A DNA stretch of 64,000 bases, from NCBI RefSeq assembly GCF_036320965.1, contig NC_092231.1:68197-132196 (forward strand), in the 5' to 3' direction. This DNA is from Panulirus ornatus. Lineage: Eukaryota > Arthropoda > Malacostraca > Decapoda > Palinuridae. Within the stretch, counting starts at the first letter, position 1; each line of letters opens with the position of its first letter. The notes beneath the pieces are model-generated. The model was not told the origin of the DNA and made no database searches. It saw only the letters and a program-made list of their open reading frames with translations. Both the position numbers and the translations under genes were made by a program. Positions 13,679-26,812 of the stretch are shown here, one piece after another.

Positions 13679-13682
<4 letters not shown>

Positions 13683-13753
<71 letters not shown>

Positions 13754-13759
13754 TTTTTT
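13683..13759. repeat. (TA)n plus T run
   Basis: TA repeat to about 13735, then 24 T. The T run is the 3' poly(A) of the minus-strand short repeat that follows. Confidence 0.95.
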
Positions 13760-13986
13760 CAAACTATTCGCCATTTCCCGCATTAGCGAGGTAGCGTTAA
13801 GAACAGAGGACTGGGCCTTTGAGGGAATACCCTCACCTAGCCCAATTCTCTGTTCCTTCTTTTGGAAAATTGAAAAAAAAAACCGAGAGGGGAGGATTTC
13901 CAGCCCCCCGCTCCCTCCCCTTTTAGTCGCCTTCTACGACACGCAGGGAATACGTGGGAAGTATTCTTAATCCCCTATCCCCAGGG

Positions 13987-13988
<2 letters not shown>
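13757..13988 (-). mobile_element. Short RTE-1-derived repeat, copy 2
   Basis: A minus-strand full-length copy of the ~230-bp repeat. The 3' end is at 13757 (reverse complement ...GGAAATGGCGAATAGTTTG then A run). The 5' end is at the CCCTATCCCCAGGGAT boundary (13988). It is bracketed by (TA)n on both sides. Confidence 0.8.
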
Positions 13989-14079
<91 letters not shown>

Positions 14080-14081
14080 TT
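13989..14081. repeat. (TA)n plus T run
   Basis: About 70 bases of TA then about 20 T. It lies between the 5' end of a short repeat and the 3' end of the next minus-strand RTE-1 copy. Confidence 0.95.
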
Positions 14082-15289
14082 GCTTTTGCTTTGTCGCTGT
14101 CTCCCGCGTTTGCGAGGTAGCGCAAGGAAACAGACGAAAGAAATGGCCCAACCCACCCCCATACACATGTATATACATACGTCCACACACGCAAATATAC
14201 ATACCTACACAGCTTTCCATGGTTTACCCCAAACGCTTCACATGCCCCGATTCAATCCACTGACAGCACGTCAACCCCGGTATACCACATCGCTCCAATT
14301 CACTCTATTCCTTGCCCTCCTTTCACCCTCCTGCATGTTCAGGCCCCGATCACACAAAATCTTTTTCACTCCATCTTTCCACCTCCAATTTGGTCTCCCT
14401 CTTCTCCTCGTTCCCTCCACCTCCGACACATATATCCTCTTGGTCAATCTTTCCTCACTCATTCTCTCCATGTGCCCAAACCATTTCAAAACACCCTCTT
14501 CTGCTCTCTCAACCACGCTCTTTTTATTTCCACACATCTCTCTTACCCTTACGTTACTTACTCGATCAAACCACCTCACACCACACATTGTCCTCAAACA
14601 TTTCTAGTACATCCATCCTCCTGCGCACAACTCTATCCATAGCCCACGCCTCGCAACCATACAACATTGTTGGAACCACTATTCCTTCAAACATACCCAT
14701 TTTTGCTTTCCGAGATAATGTTCTCGACTTCCACACATTCTTCAAGGCTCCCAGAATTTTCGCCCCCTCCCCCACCCTATGATCCACTTCCGCTTCCATG
14801 GTTCCATCCGCTGCCAGATCCACTCCCAGATATCTAAAACACTTCACTTCCTCCAGTTTTTCTCCATTCAAACTCACCTCCCAATTGACTTGACCCTCAA
14901 CCCTACTGTACCTAATAACCTTGCTCTTATTCACATTTACTCTTAACTTTCTTCTTTCACACACTTTACCAAACTCAGTCACCAGCTTCTGCAGTTTCTC
15001 ACATGAATCAGCCACCAGCGCTGTATCATCAGCGAACAACAACTGACTCACTTCCCAAGTTCTCTCATCCCCAACAGACTTCATACTTGCCCCTCTTTCC
15101 AAAACTCTTGCATTCACCTCCCTAACAACCCCATCCATAAACAAATTAAACAACCATGGAGACATCACACACCCTTGCTGCAAACCTACATTCACTGAGA
15201 ACCAATCACTTTCCTCTCTTCCTACACGTACACATGCCTTACATCCTCGATAAAAACTTTTCACTGCTTCTAACAACTTGCCTCCCACA

Positions 15290-15291
<2 letters not shown>
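14082..15291 (-). mobile_element. RTE-1 LINE, 5'-truncated, short-tail copy
   Basis: A minus-strand copy whose 3' tail starts at 14082 and whose 5' truncation is at 15291 (ATATGGTGTGGGAGG, the YGVGGKLL codons). The frame is open through [26 protein letters not shown] and [12 protein letters not shown] to about 14566. A small deletion near 14600 then shifts it into the C-terminal domain (14271-14597). The 5' break falls at a short native AATATATGG stretch, which here runs straight into (TA)n. Confidence 0.88.
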
Positions 15292-15359
<68 letters not shown>

Positions 15360-15366
15360 ATATATA
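15291..15366. repeat. (TA)n microsatellite between head-to-head RTE-1 copies
   Basis: About 70 bases of TA. On the left is the truncated 5' end of a minus-strand copy and on the right the truncated 5' end of a plus-strand copy. Confidence 0.95.
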
Positions 15367-15826
15367 AGAGAGATGTGTGGAAATAAAAAGAGCGTGGTTG
15401 AGAGAGCAGAAGAGGGTGTTTTGAAATGGTTTGGGCACATGGAGAGAATGAGTGAGGAAAGATTGACCAAGAGGATATATGTGTCGGAGGTGGAGGGAAC
15501 GAGGAGAAGAGGGAGACCAAATTGGAGGTGGAAAGATGGAGTGAAAAAGATTTTGTGTGATCGGGGCCTGAACATGCAGGAGGGTGAAAGGAGGGCAAGG
15601 AATAGAGTGAATTGGAGCGATGTGGTATACAGGGTTTGACGTGCTGTCAGTGGATTGAATCAAGGCATGTGAAGCGTCTGGGGTAAACCATGGAAAGCTG
15701 TGTAGGTATGTATATTTGCGTGTGTGGACGTGTGTATGTACATGTGTATGGGGGGGGGGGGGGTTGGGCCATTTATTTCGTCTGTTTCCTTGCGCTACCT
15801 CGCAAACGCGGGAGACAGCGACAAAG

Positions 15827-15888
<62 letters not shown>
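15362..15888 (+). mobile_element. RTE-1 LINE 3' fragment, short-tail copy
   Basis: A plus-strand copy truncated within the REMCGNKKS codons and intact to the 3' end. The C-terminal domain is open at 15373-15639 ([22 protein letters not shown]). A 190-base short tail ends ...GGGAGACAGCGACAAAGTAT, followed by about 27 A and (TA)n to 15888. Confidence 0.88.
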
Positions 15889-15891
<3 letters not shown>

Positions 15892-15892
15892 T

Positions 15893-17250
15893 ATTTTATT
15901 ATTATGCTTGATCGCTGTCTCCCGCGTCAGCGAGGTAGCGCCGGGAAACAGACGAAGAATAGCCCATCCACTCCTATACACATATATGTTCATAAACGCC
16001 CATACAAGCACATATACCTACGTATACATATCAACATATACGTACATATACCTACACATACACAGACATACATACACATGCTCATATTCATACTTGCTTG
16101 CCTTCATGCATTTCTGGCGTTACCCCGCTCCATACATAATAGCATCGCTTCCCCCTGCTTCAGCGAGGTAGTACCAGGAAAACAGACAAAAAAAAGGCCA
16201 CATTCGTTCACACTCAGTCTCTAGCTGTCATGTGTAATGCACCGAAACCACAGCTCCCTATCCACATCCACGCCCCACAGACCTTTCCATGGTTTGCCCC
16301 AGACGTTTAACATAACCTGATTCACTCTATTCCTTGCACGCCTTTCAGCCTCCTGTATGTTCAGACCCCGATCGCTCAAAATCTTTTTCATTCCATCCTT
16401 CCACCTCCATTTTGGTCTCTTGCTTCTCCTTGTTCCCTCCACCTATGACACTTATATCCTCTTCGTCACATCAACCCTCCTCCGCACAACCTTATCTATA
16501 TCCCATGCCTCACAACCATATGATATTGTTTGAACCACTATTCCTTTAAACATGCCCACCGCACATTCTTCATCGTTCCCAGAACCTTCGCCCCCTCCCC
16601 CACCCTGAGACTTACATCCCAATTACTTTGTCCCTCGACCCTAGTAAAGCTAATAACCTTGCTCTTATTCACATTTACTCTCAACTTTCTCCTTCACACT
16701 TTTTCCAAAGTTAGTTACCAACTTCTGCAGTTTCTCACTCGAATCAGCCACCGGAGTTGTATCACTGGCGGACAACATTGACTCACTTCCCAGGCCCTCT
16801 CATACCCAACAGACTGCATGCTCGCCCCTCTCTCCAAAATTCTTGCAATTACCTACCTTACCACCCCATCCATTAACAAATTAAACAATCGTGGGGAAAT
16901 CACAAACCCGTGCCGCTGACCGACCTTCACTGGGTACCAATCACTATCTTCTCTTCCTACACTTACTCATGCCATACATTCTCTGTAGTAACTTTTCACT
17001 GCTTCTAGCAACTTACCTCCCACACCATATACTCTTAAGACCTTTCACAAAGCATCTCTATCAACCCTTCTCTATCAGTGCCTTCTCCAGGTCCATAAAT
17101 GCTACATATCAATCTGTTTTTCTCAGTATTTCTCACAAAAATCTTCAACGCAAACACCTGATCCTCTACCACTTCTGAAACCACACTGATTTTCCCCAAT
17201 CTGATGTTCTGTACATGCCTTCACCCTCTCAATCAATAGCCTCCCATACA

Positions 17251-17252
<2 letters not shown>
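15893..17252 (-). mobile_element. RTE-1 LINE fragment, old diverged copy
   Basis: A minus-strand copy with the long-tail type (two GCGAGGTAGC-like motifs near 15930 and 16163) and heavy decay. The C-terminal domain, FADD region (near 16740-16780) and fingers are recognisable only in short frames and carry deletions. The 5' end breaks at CTCCCATACAG and runs into (TA)n. Confidence 0.8.

Positions 17253-17334
<82 letters not shown>
17253..17334. repeat. (TA)n microsatellite
   Basis: About 80 bases of pure TA between an RTE-1 5' break and the 5' end of short repeat copy 3. Confidence 0.95.
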
Positions 17335-17336
<2 letters not shown>

Positions 17337-17569
17337 CTGGGGATAGGGGAGAAAGAATACTTCCCACGTATTCCCTGCGTGTCGTAGAAGGCGACTAAAA
17401 GGGGAGGGAGCGGGGGGGCTGGAAATCCTCCCCCCCCCCCCCTTTTTTTTTTTCATTTTTCCAAAAGAAGGAACAGAAAAGGGGGCCAGGTGAGGATATT
17501 CCCTCAGAGGCCCAGTCCTCTGTTCGTAACTCTACCTTGCTAATGCGGGAAATGGCAAATAATTTGAAA

Positions 17570-17571
<2 letters not shown>
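17335..17571 (+). mobile_element. Short RTE-1-derived repeat, copy 3
   Basis: A full-length plus-strand copy starting at CTGGGGATAGGGGAG and ending ATGGCAAATAATTTG. It contains an internal C/T run (17430-17455) where other copies carry T runs. It sits inside (TA)n on both sides, the cleanest example of insertion into a TA array. Confidence 0.8.

Positions 17572-17650
<79 letters not shown>
17572..17650. repeat. (TA)n microsatellite
   Basis: About 78 bases of TA following short repeat copy 3. Confidence 0.95.
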
Positions 17651-17651
<1 letters not shown>

Positions 17652-18135
17652 CAAACAATACATTTATAATGTGAAAATTTATATCATTTTGACGAATCGT
17701 TGTCAGCTCTACCACACAATGTAGACATCATACTCATTTTTAAGATTTGATTTGGAGTAGAATTTACATTTCAAGGCTCCTACGTATAAGTATAGAATTT
17801 GTGTGAGATTAGATAGTACAGTTATAAACATACAACAATAAATTTCCTGTGAATACCTCAAAGTGATCAATAGAAATAAATTCATGCTTCCGTGCATGCG
17901 TTTCAAATTGCCTTTTAACACTAGTAGTTAAATGGAAACTGTTGTATGCCTTTTGGATCACCAAAGGCCGGGCCTAATTAACCAGAATGTCATTATCCAT
18001 CCTTTTTTCTTTCCACTTATAGTGACGACAAGGAATGGACAAAAACGAGCCCTAATCAAAGGCCATCTCAGGTATAACTATAAAAAGAGTAAGAGGAAGA
18101 TAATATAGAAATTGATTAGGATCTGTAGGTATTCC
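17651..18135. other. Unassigned AT-rich stretch
   Basis: No recognisable gene, RNA or repeat motif. Frames are short and show no family motif. Confidence 0.5.
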
Positions 18136-18709
18136 AAGACAGAACTGAATTGAAAGAGTGTGTGCAGGGAGGAAGTTAAGAGTGAATGTGAATAAAAGCT
18201 GTTACTGGGTTAGGCAGGATTGAGAGACAGGTTAATTGGGATGAAAGTTTGAATGAAGAAAAATTGGAGGATGTGAACCATTCTAAACATCTGGGAGCGG
18301 ACTTGGCCACGAATGGAACCATGGAAGCGGAAGTGAGTCATAGGGTGGGGGAGGGGACGAAGGTTCTGGGAGGAATGCAGAATGTGTGAAAAGAGAGAAC
18401 GTTATCTCTGAGAGCAAAAATGAGTATGTTTGAAGGAATAGCAGTTCCAACAATGTTATACGGTTGCGAGGACTGGGCTATAAACAGGGTTTTGCGGAGG
18501 GTGGATGTGTTGGAAATGAGATGTTTAAGGACAATATGTGGTTTGATCGAATAAGTAATGAAAGAGTAAGAGAAATGTGTGGTAATAAAATGAGTGCGGT
18601 TGCGAGTGCAGAAGAAGGTGTGTTGAAATGGTTTGGACATATGGAGAGAATGAGCGAGGAAAGGTTGACAAAGACGATATGTGTGTCAGACATAGAGGGA
18701 ACAAGGAGA

Positions 18710-19367
18710 GTTGGTAGGCTTCCTTTAGATCTTAAAGGACAAATGATTAGGTTCTCTAGTTATTAACACTTCAAGAAATAGCAGTTTGTATTGTTTTTCC
18801 AGTTCAATCTTAAATTTGATGGTGGGGTGGATGTTATTTAATTCATTGAAGAAAACATCACCCATCATCAACGTATCTAAACCACACTTTTTGATGATTA
18901 TTGATTGAAGTTGAAATTTCAATCTCAAAGTATTCCATAAATAAGTTACTGAGGATAGGACTAAGGGGATTCCCAGGGAAAGACCAAATTTCTGTCTATA
19001 TAGATTTCCTTCATCTTGAAAAACATTACTGGAAACACAAAGCTCTACTAAGTTAATAAAAGTTTTTATTCGCAGAGACGAGGCAAGACTGAGATCAGGC
19101 AAATTCCTCCTTAAGTATGTCGTTGTTTCATCAATGTGGATTTCAGTCAAAAGGGAATTCACATCAAGAATAATGAGCTTATGATCAGGCAAATGAATGT
19201 TCCTAGCTCCGTTTACAAAATCTAAGCTATTGATAACATGCGATAGAGAGTTTTTCGTTGAACACTGCTAAGGGGTTTTGCTAACCATTTGAGTTATTTA
19301 TAACCAGAGGAATTAACAGAGATAATTGGTCTGAGGGGACATCCGTCTTTGTGAGTTTTAGAGAGAC

Positions 19368-19458
<91 letters not shown>

Positions 19459-19564
19459 AAGAGAGGGATTAACCATCATTACTGACTTCAGAATGTCCTG
19501 GTGCTGATTAAAGACCTTCAACTTAAAACTCAACCAATTGTTGAATAAGCACTAAGACATTATG
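18710..19564 (-). mobile_element. Penelope-like element fragment
   Basis: A minus-strand reverse transcriptase of Penelope type. CGLSKTHKDGCPLRPIISV lies at 19294-19372 (the YGLPKTHK-PLRPI block). The frame at 18725-19192 follows with IILDVNSLLTEI, YRQKFGLSLGIPL and KFKIELEKQYKLLFLEVLITR. The catalytic box reads RYVDD at 18864-18878 in a frame one base off its surroundings, so the enzyme is dead. A (TA)n array interrupts the coding region just before CGLSKTHK. It is flanked by a 15-bp direct repeat, GAGGGAACAAGGAGA. The GIY-YIG endonuclease of complete Penelope elements is not visible. Confidence 0.82.
19372..19456. repeat. (TA)n inside the Penelope RT frame
   Basis: About 85 bases of TA located where relatives encode P-x-x-Y-G-L-P-K-T-H-K. 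TAT/ATA codons keep the frame open through the array (IYIYIY). Confidence 0.9.
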
Positions 19565-19749
19565 GAGGGAACAAGGAGAAGCGGGAGAACAAATTGGAGG
19601 TGGAAGGATGGAGTGAAAAAGATTTTAAACGATCGATTCCTGAACATGTAGGAGGGTGAAAGTTGCGCCAGGATAGAGTAAATTGGAACTATGTGGAACT
19701 ATGTTCCGTCAGTGGACTGACGGAGAAAACAATGATAGGTTATAACCAC

Positions 19750-19930
19750 TTCCATGCAATTCTGCCGAAAAATAGCCCAGCCATAATTTTGTTTAGGTAC
19801 TTCTGCCATTCCTTGCACCTAGCTGGCAGCAGATCTAAAATTTTGCCAACATCTCAGACATTCATCGTTGAAAAGACACACAACTGGTTCTCAAAGGCAA
19901 AACGTCGTAAAAGAATGCATTCTTATTGAG
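19750..19930 (+). pseudogene. hAT transposase fragment (middle region)
   Basis: The plus-strand frame reads ILFRYFCHSLHLAGSRS then FIVEKTHNWFSKAKRRK. This resembles the C-x-HSLHLA...E...NWFS/FF-S segment of BED-type hAT transposases, just before their TRW block. It is short and broken. The next part of such a protein (TRW region) occurs in order at 21655-21894, after an RTE-1 insertion, so both may derive from one element. Confidence 0.6.
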
Positions 19931-20383
19931 ATAAAGGAAGTTACCTGCTTGAGGTTGGAAGGCCTGCTGCATAATTGCCCTCAGCCCGTCCGCCAGGTTG
20001 GTAACCTGGGGGTGAACGCGCATGACATCTGTGATATAAGTGCATCTTTTACAAATGGTGGAAACTTTGCCCTTATCGAAGCAGGTATGTGGCTGAGTTG
20101 TGGAACAACATTGTATATGGTATAATAAAGAGTCATAGACAGTTGTTAGGATATTGTGGATTTTTGACAGGAATCCGAGTGTGGGCGTGTCGCCGTCGGC
20201 GGAGAGACGCAGGCTGTAAGAGTACCTGCAACAACCAGAGTTGCACTGCAGGTTCTGGCCTGCTACGTTGTACCATTGACGGACGTAATGAGGCCAAGGG
20301 AACCTATAGGGAGAAGAGATGTGCCAGGTGAGATCTACCCAGTTCTGTGGAATGACACAGAATATTCCAAGCTGTAGCTAGAG
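19931..20383. other. Unassigned stretch
   Basis: No motif recognised. The interval is less AT-rich than its surroundings and lies between hAT and RTE-1 fragments. Confidence 0.4.
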
Positions 20384-21066
20384 TGTGGTTGAGAGAGCAG
20401 AAGAGGGTGTATTGAAATGGTTTAGTGACATGGAGAGAATGAGTAAGGAAAGTTTGACAAAGAGGATATATGTGTCACAGGTGGAGGAACGAGAAGTGAG
20501 AGACCAAATTGGAGGTGGAAGGATGGAGTGAAAAAGATTTTAAGCGATTGGGGCCTAAACATGCAGGAGGGTGAAAGGCGTGCAAGGAATAGAGTGAATT
20601 GGAGTGATGTGGTATACCGGGGTCGACGTGCTGTCAATGGATTGAACCAGGGCATGTGAAGCGTCTGGGGTAAACCATGGAAAGTTCTGTGGGGCTTGGA
20701 TGTGGAAAGGGAACTGTGGTTTCGGTGCATTATACATGACAGCCAGAGACTGGATGTGTGCGAATGTGGCCTTTGTTGTTTATTCCTAGCGCTACCTCAC
20801 GCGCGTGCCGGGGAAGGGGGTTGTCATTTCATGTGTGGCGGGGTGGCGATGGGAATGAATAAAGGTAGTAAGTATGAATTATGTACATGTGTATATATGT
20901 ATATGTCTGTGTATGTATGTATACGTATACGTTGAAATATATAGGTATGTATGTATGTGTGGACGTGTATGTATATACATGTGTATGTGGGTGGGTTGGG
21001 CCATTCTTTCGTCTGTTTCCTTGCGCTACCTCGCTAACGCGGGAGACAGCGACAATGTATGATAAA
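20384..21066 (+). mobile_element. RTE-1 LINE 3' fragment, long-tail copy
   Basis: Plus-strand, from the VVERAEEGV codons (several indels) to the 3' end ...GCGGGAGACAGCGACAATGTATG. It carries the long tail, with both GCGCTACCTC-type motifs (about 20790 and 21026). There is no long A run, and it is followed by ATAAATTGAATAAATA. Confidence 0.85.
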
Positions 21067-21654
21067 TTGAATAAATACGAATACATCAAGGCAGAGCCCT
21101 AAATGAAATATGGAGAGAATTATGAAAATGGAAAAAAGAAGGGCTGTTTCAAAAGTGGTTGACCCTGGTGGCGAGGCAGATTAGTATGTTATTAGTCGTG
21201 GAGTTAGATTTGAAGCAGGGCTTTGAATGTGACAAAATGGTGCTGGTGTTAAGGGTCACTGTATGTAGAAGTTTAAGAAAGAAGGCATAGGAAGGTTTGG
21301 CCACATTAATCTATGCTGTAACAAAATTAAGAAAGTTAGTGGGCATTGTGTGATAGTCATGAATAAGGTTTCATTTAGTTATTATGAAAGTAAATTGACC
21401 TTTGTTTATTATTCTATGTTGGTAGAGAATATTCTTGTAATACGTCTTCTGTAAATGATTAAGTAGATTATGTTGTTGTTTCAGTGACCTTTGCAGGACT
21501 TCATTTGTTTTAGATTTTCTCTGTAAGTGAGGTGAGGTGAGCCCTCTTTACTGTGCAGTTGATGTTATTCTCGTTTGAGGTCAGTCTTCCCTCATTACAT
21601 TATCGTGAAATATACATTTTTTCGTAAACAGTAAACCAGTGAAAGTTCCAACAG
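21067..21654. other. Unassigned stretch
   Basis: No recognisable feature. Frames are short and show no family motif. Confidence 0.4.
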
Positions 21655-21894
21655 TAGCAGCTACTCGATAAATAGCACGTTTGGAGGCCACGAATGCAAT
21701 AATTGATCAGAGAAATGCACCATGGCTTCACAAATGGTTGCATCAACTAAACCGTGTCATACAGCTAAACTACTATGTGAAACTTATAATGACCCGCAGA
21801 ACAAGCTGTATGCCCGAAAATTGCTAAAGGAAGTGGTTAAATTGAATAAGCTTTTAGCGGGTGATCTTACTGATTTACTGGAGTGCAATGAATA
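21655..21894 (+). pseudogene. hAT transposase fragment (TRW region), includes a 57-codon open frame
   Basis: One frame reads ATR-stop-IARLEATNAIIDQ (about 21655-21710). After a frameshift, a 57-codon frame from ATG 21723 to the stop at 21894 reads HTAKLLCETYNDPQNKLYARKLL and KLNKLLAGDLTDLLE. This resembles the TRW-AR-A...I-DQW...F...A..L...Y-D-QN-LY-FL...LN-LFQ region of hAT transposases. The ATG sits in a good initiation context (GCACCATGG), but homology continues upstream of it, so I do not treat it as a gene. Confidence 0.55.
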
Positions 21895-22424
21895 GACATA
21901 AACACAACAAAAAAGTGCTTTATTGATTGAGGTACATACAGTGAAATAGCTCAGGAGCAATGAGCTGCTGGAGATGTAGGATTATCTTGAAGGAGATGTA
22001 AAGTGAGGTATGTTGAGTAATGCGAGATAGGTTTTGCAGGGGACCTGTGACTCTGGTGTGGATGCTTAATGAATCAGCAACTCGTGGGACAAGAGCGTGG
22101 TGCCGAGTCTACGTGGAGCTCCTTTAGTAGGTGGGTGTGGCACTTATCGCGGCCCCTGAAGTGTGTTTGGATTGCAAGAGGTTCCTGGAAAATGAGGCAA
22201 GTGCTGGCTTGTGCTTGGTGTGCTGGAGGCTCTTGGGATGTTCGGCGGCTACTGGTTTGTGCCTGGATTGCAGGAGTACCGTGGATGTATGCTTCTTGTT
22301 GTTACAGATACTGCTAGTATTGGGCGGAAGCGATGTCCCATGCAAGTCCTGCCGAAGATAAGGTACCACAAAAAAAAAAGTCAGAAAGATGAAACGTCAG
22401 GTCACTAGGTATAGCGTTAAAGCA
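21895..22424. other. Unassigned stretch
   Basis: No family motif. Overlapping open frames near 22069-22408 on both strands are Cys/Trp-rich with short internal repetition (GGxW-like) and look like chance. Confidence 0.4.
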
Positions 22425-24440
22425 GTTTCCCAAACTTTTTTGGACGTGACCCTGAACAGAATTTTTTTCGGCCTGGCGAACCATAGGGTGGAAACATAGT
22501 TTCAGTGTTTCTCCGTTTAGTTTCATTCAATAAATGTTACTGAATTTTACTTTAATTCAATAATCAATAAATTTCGATATTTCTTATGTTGATCGAGGAA
22601 AATTAAAGACAACTTCACGCAAAATTAGGCAAGCAAAAAAGCAAACTTTTGAGTGGCCACAATGACGCTGCTTCATGAGTGAGCCCTTCTGACTATTGAT
22701 TCTTTGCTTATAAATTTAGTAAACAAAATCTATGGTTACAGTGATGAAACTTTTCTATGATCACACAAATAATAGGAATTGGATCATTTCTTTCTTCAAA
22801 TGGACTTCATTGCAAAAAAAAATTAACAGAAAGAAAGCAGTATATCAGTTGCTACCGCAATGTTCCTTCATTTTATTGGCGAGTTCTTCCAGATTCGGCT
22901 GAAAATCCTTGCTCACAGAGGTATATGGTAGAAAAAGGGAGAAAAGCCTTTTCAGCCTCACGAGTCGGAACAGGCCTATCCTTGAGTTGAGCCCAGAATT
23001 CAGAGTACAAGAGACTTTCAAAGCGTTGCTTCTGCACTTGATTTTCCTGCAGATCTACAAGTTCTTAACAACCAGGGATACCTTCTCCAACTTCACTGAC
23101 CTTTACACCGAACACTTTCCTAACCCAGCTATGTTGACATAGGTCGACATTTTCTGGTAAATATCTGTCCATTTCCTCCTGAGGTTTCTTCAAATGATCT
23201 TGAAAAACGACTTTAACGTCAAGAAGGGCTATTTCTAACGAATTTTCCGGCAGTGCACTCAGTTCTGTAAAAACAGCCGTGTTTTCTCTGGCTAATCTTT
23301 CTCTCCAAAGTGCAAGTTTCATCTTGAATGAGCAAATTTTGCGCTAATGTCCATCTTAGTTTGATTTCGGCCTTGCATGTCTGAGTTCAATTCATTCATG
23401 TGCCTGAAGGTATAGCCTAGATAAGCTAGCTTTGCCAACCAAACACGACCTTTAAAACAGTCGGCCAGCTTATGCTCCTCTTGGAGAAAAACTTTTATTT
23501 CAGTTTTTAGTTCTATAACCAGTCCAAGAATGCGCCCTCTAGACATCTGCGCCCATCTCTTCACACATTTTATGGAAAATGCGTGAGTTCAAAGCTCTGT
23601 CCTTGATAGAATTCACAATTTTGATAACATCTTTCAGAACCACATGGAGTTCCGGCTGAAGACGTTGAGAGGCCAAGTTTTCTCCATGTGAGAAACAATG
23701 AATCTCTTTAAATTCGAGTGACAAAACCTACATGACTTCTCATCATAGATGAAACTCTATCAGTATACACAGCCAAACAATTCTACCAGTTTAAGCGGTA
23801 TTTCTTGAAACTATTGTCCACCATAATAAAGAAGTCCCCTCCAGTGGTGATTGTTGACAAGGAACTACAGAAAAGAAATTCTTCTAGAATTCTGTCATCT
23901 CCATACCTCACAAAAACTAAGAGCTGGGGTTCGCCAGCAATGTCCACAGATTCATGTATCTGCAATGAAAATCTTCCTGGTTTTGTTTCAGTGCCACAAT
24001 TAGTTGATCCAAAATATCTAGACATGAGATCACTACGACGTTTGATATTGTTAAAAAGTGGAACCAATTCAACCGTCCTAGCAATTTGCTCCACAAAATA
24101 GTTCTCACCACACCTACTGCTACTGGTTTTACCAGCTCCTCTCCAAGTTTATGTGGCTTTTTGCATCTTGCAGTACGCCGTACCACTTCAAAGATAAAGC
24201 TAACCCTAAAGGAGCATCAATCCAACCTGTTCATCCTTATCCTTCCAATAACTTAGAGGCTTTTCAACAAAGTTTGGATGGACTGAATGCAAGTGACGTT
24301 TTAGTTTGTTTTTCACCACAGATTTGTTGGTGAAGACTTGCAGGACTGGACACACTGAGGACGGACATTCCCTGATCTCCCTTTCAACTCAGTGAAGCCG
24401 TATTTCAGAAACTCATGTTTATACTGCGGTTGTTTGCGTT
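22425..24440 (-). pseudogene. BED-type hAT transposase relic (ZBED5/GTF2IRD2-like)
   Basis: Minus-strand, in order. A broken BED zinc finger (about 24420-24230) reads [21 protein letters not shown] and RHLHSVHPNFVEKPL across frames. Then come PHKLGEELVKPVA (24186 side), LQIHESVDIAGEPQLLVFVRYGDDRILEEFLFC (23783-24094), ENLASQRLQPELHVVLKDVIKIVN (23539-23724), LKTEIKVFLQEE and WLAKLAYLGYTF (23319-23564), and a C-terminal piece ending WVRKVFGVKV (23065-23322). These match the layout of ZBED-like hAT transposases, some of which are domesticated in vertebrates. Frameshifts between every block make it a pseudogene. At 22425 the 3' end reads CAGTTTCCCAAACTTTTTTGG, like an hAT terminal repeat. The opposite end runs into (TA)n. 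Confidence 0.8.
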
Positions 24441-24469
24441 GAGCCATCGCTCCCTCTTGAATTCAAACC

Positions 24470-26797
<2,328 letters not shown>

Positions 26798-26812
26798 TTC
26801 ATTTATTTATTA

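Larger units (their letters stand above)
8036..13680 (-). mobile_element. Degenerate Ty3/gypsy-type LTR retrotransposon with INT before RT (Gmr1-like order)
   Basis: A minus-strand element bounded by two related direct repeats (8036-8850 and 12933-13640). Read 5' to 3' on the minus strand the recognisable domains are gag (about 12800-12100), protease (12060-11880), integrase (11454-10510), reverse transcriptase (10374-9600) and RNase H (9324-9000). Standard Ty3/gypsy elements have RT-RH-INT. An INT-RT-RH order with gypsy-type domains is known from the Gmr1-like group. All frames are broken. Both outer ends are lost in microsatellites, (AC)n on the left and (TA)n on the right. Confidence 0.85.
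18136..19735 (+). mobile_element. RTE-1 LINE fragment, old, split by a Penelope insertion
   Basis: A plus-strand remnant beginning in the [12 protein letters not shown] region. It runs through the KHLGADLATNGTMEAEV-like codons and the [13 protein letters not shown] block to 18709, then resumes at 19565 with [22 protein letters not shown] codons and fades near 19735. The 15-bp GAGGGAACAAGGAGA is present on both sides of the break (18695-18709 and 19565-19579). The bases between are a foreign element. Confidence 0.82.

Noticed and set aside
8036..13680. Copia (Ty1) classification based on INT before RT
   Set aside because: RT, RNase H and the GPY/F integrase module are gypsy-type by motif. Only the order is copia-like.
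15291..15850. Twin-priming inversion for the head-to-head copies at 14082-15291 and 15362-15888
   Set aside because: Both copies have their own complete 3' tail and their regions overlap in the element, so they are two separate insertions.
21723..21894. 57-codon ORF with a good start context as a small gene
   Set aside because: Homology to hAT transposase continues upstream in another frame, so it is a chance frame within a transposase relic.
22069..22408. Cys/Trp-rich overlapping frames on both strands
   Set aside because: No recognisable domain, overlapping on opposite strands, with low-complexity GGCTxTGG words. Likely chance.
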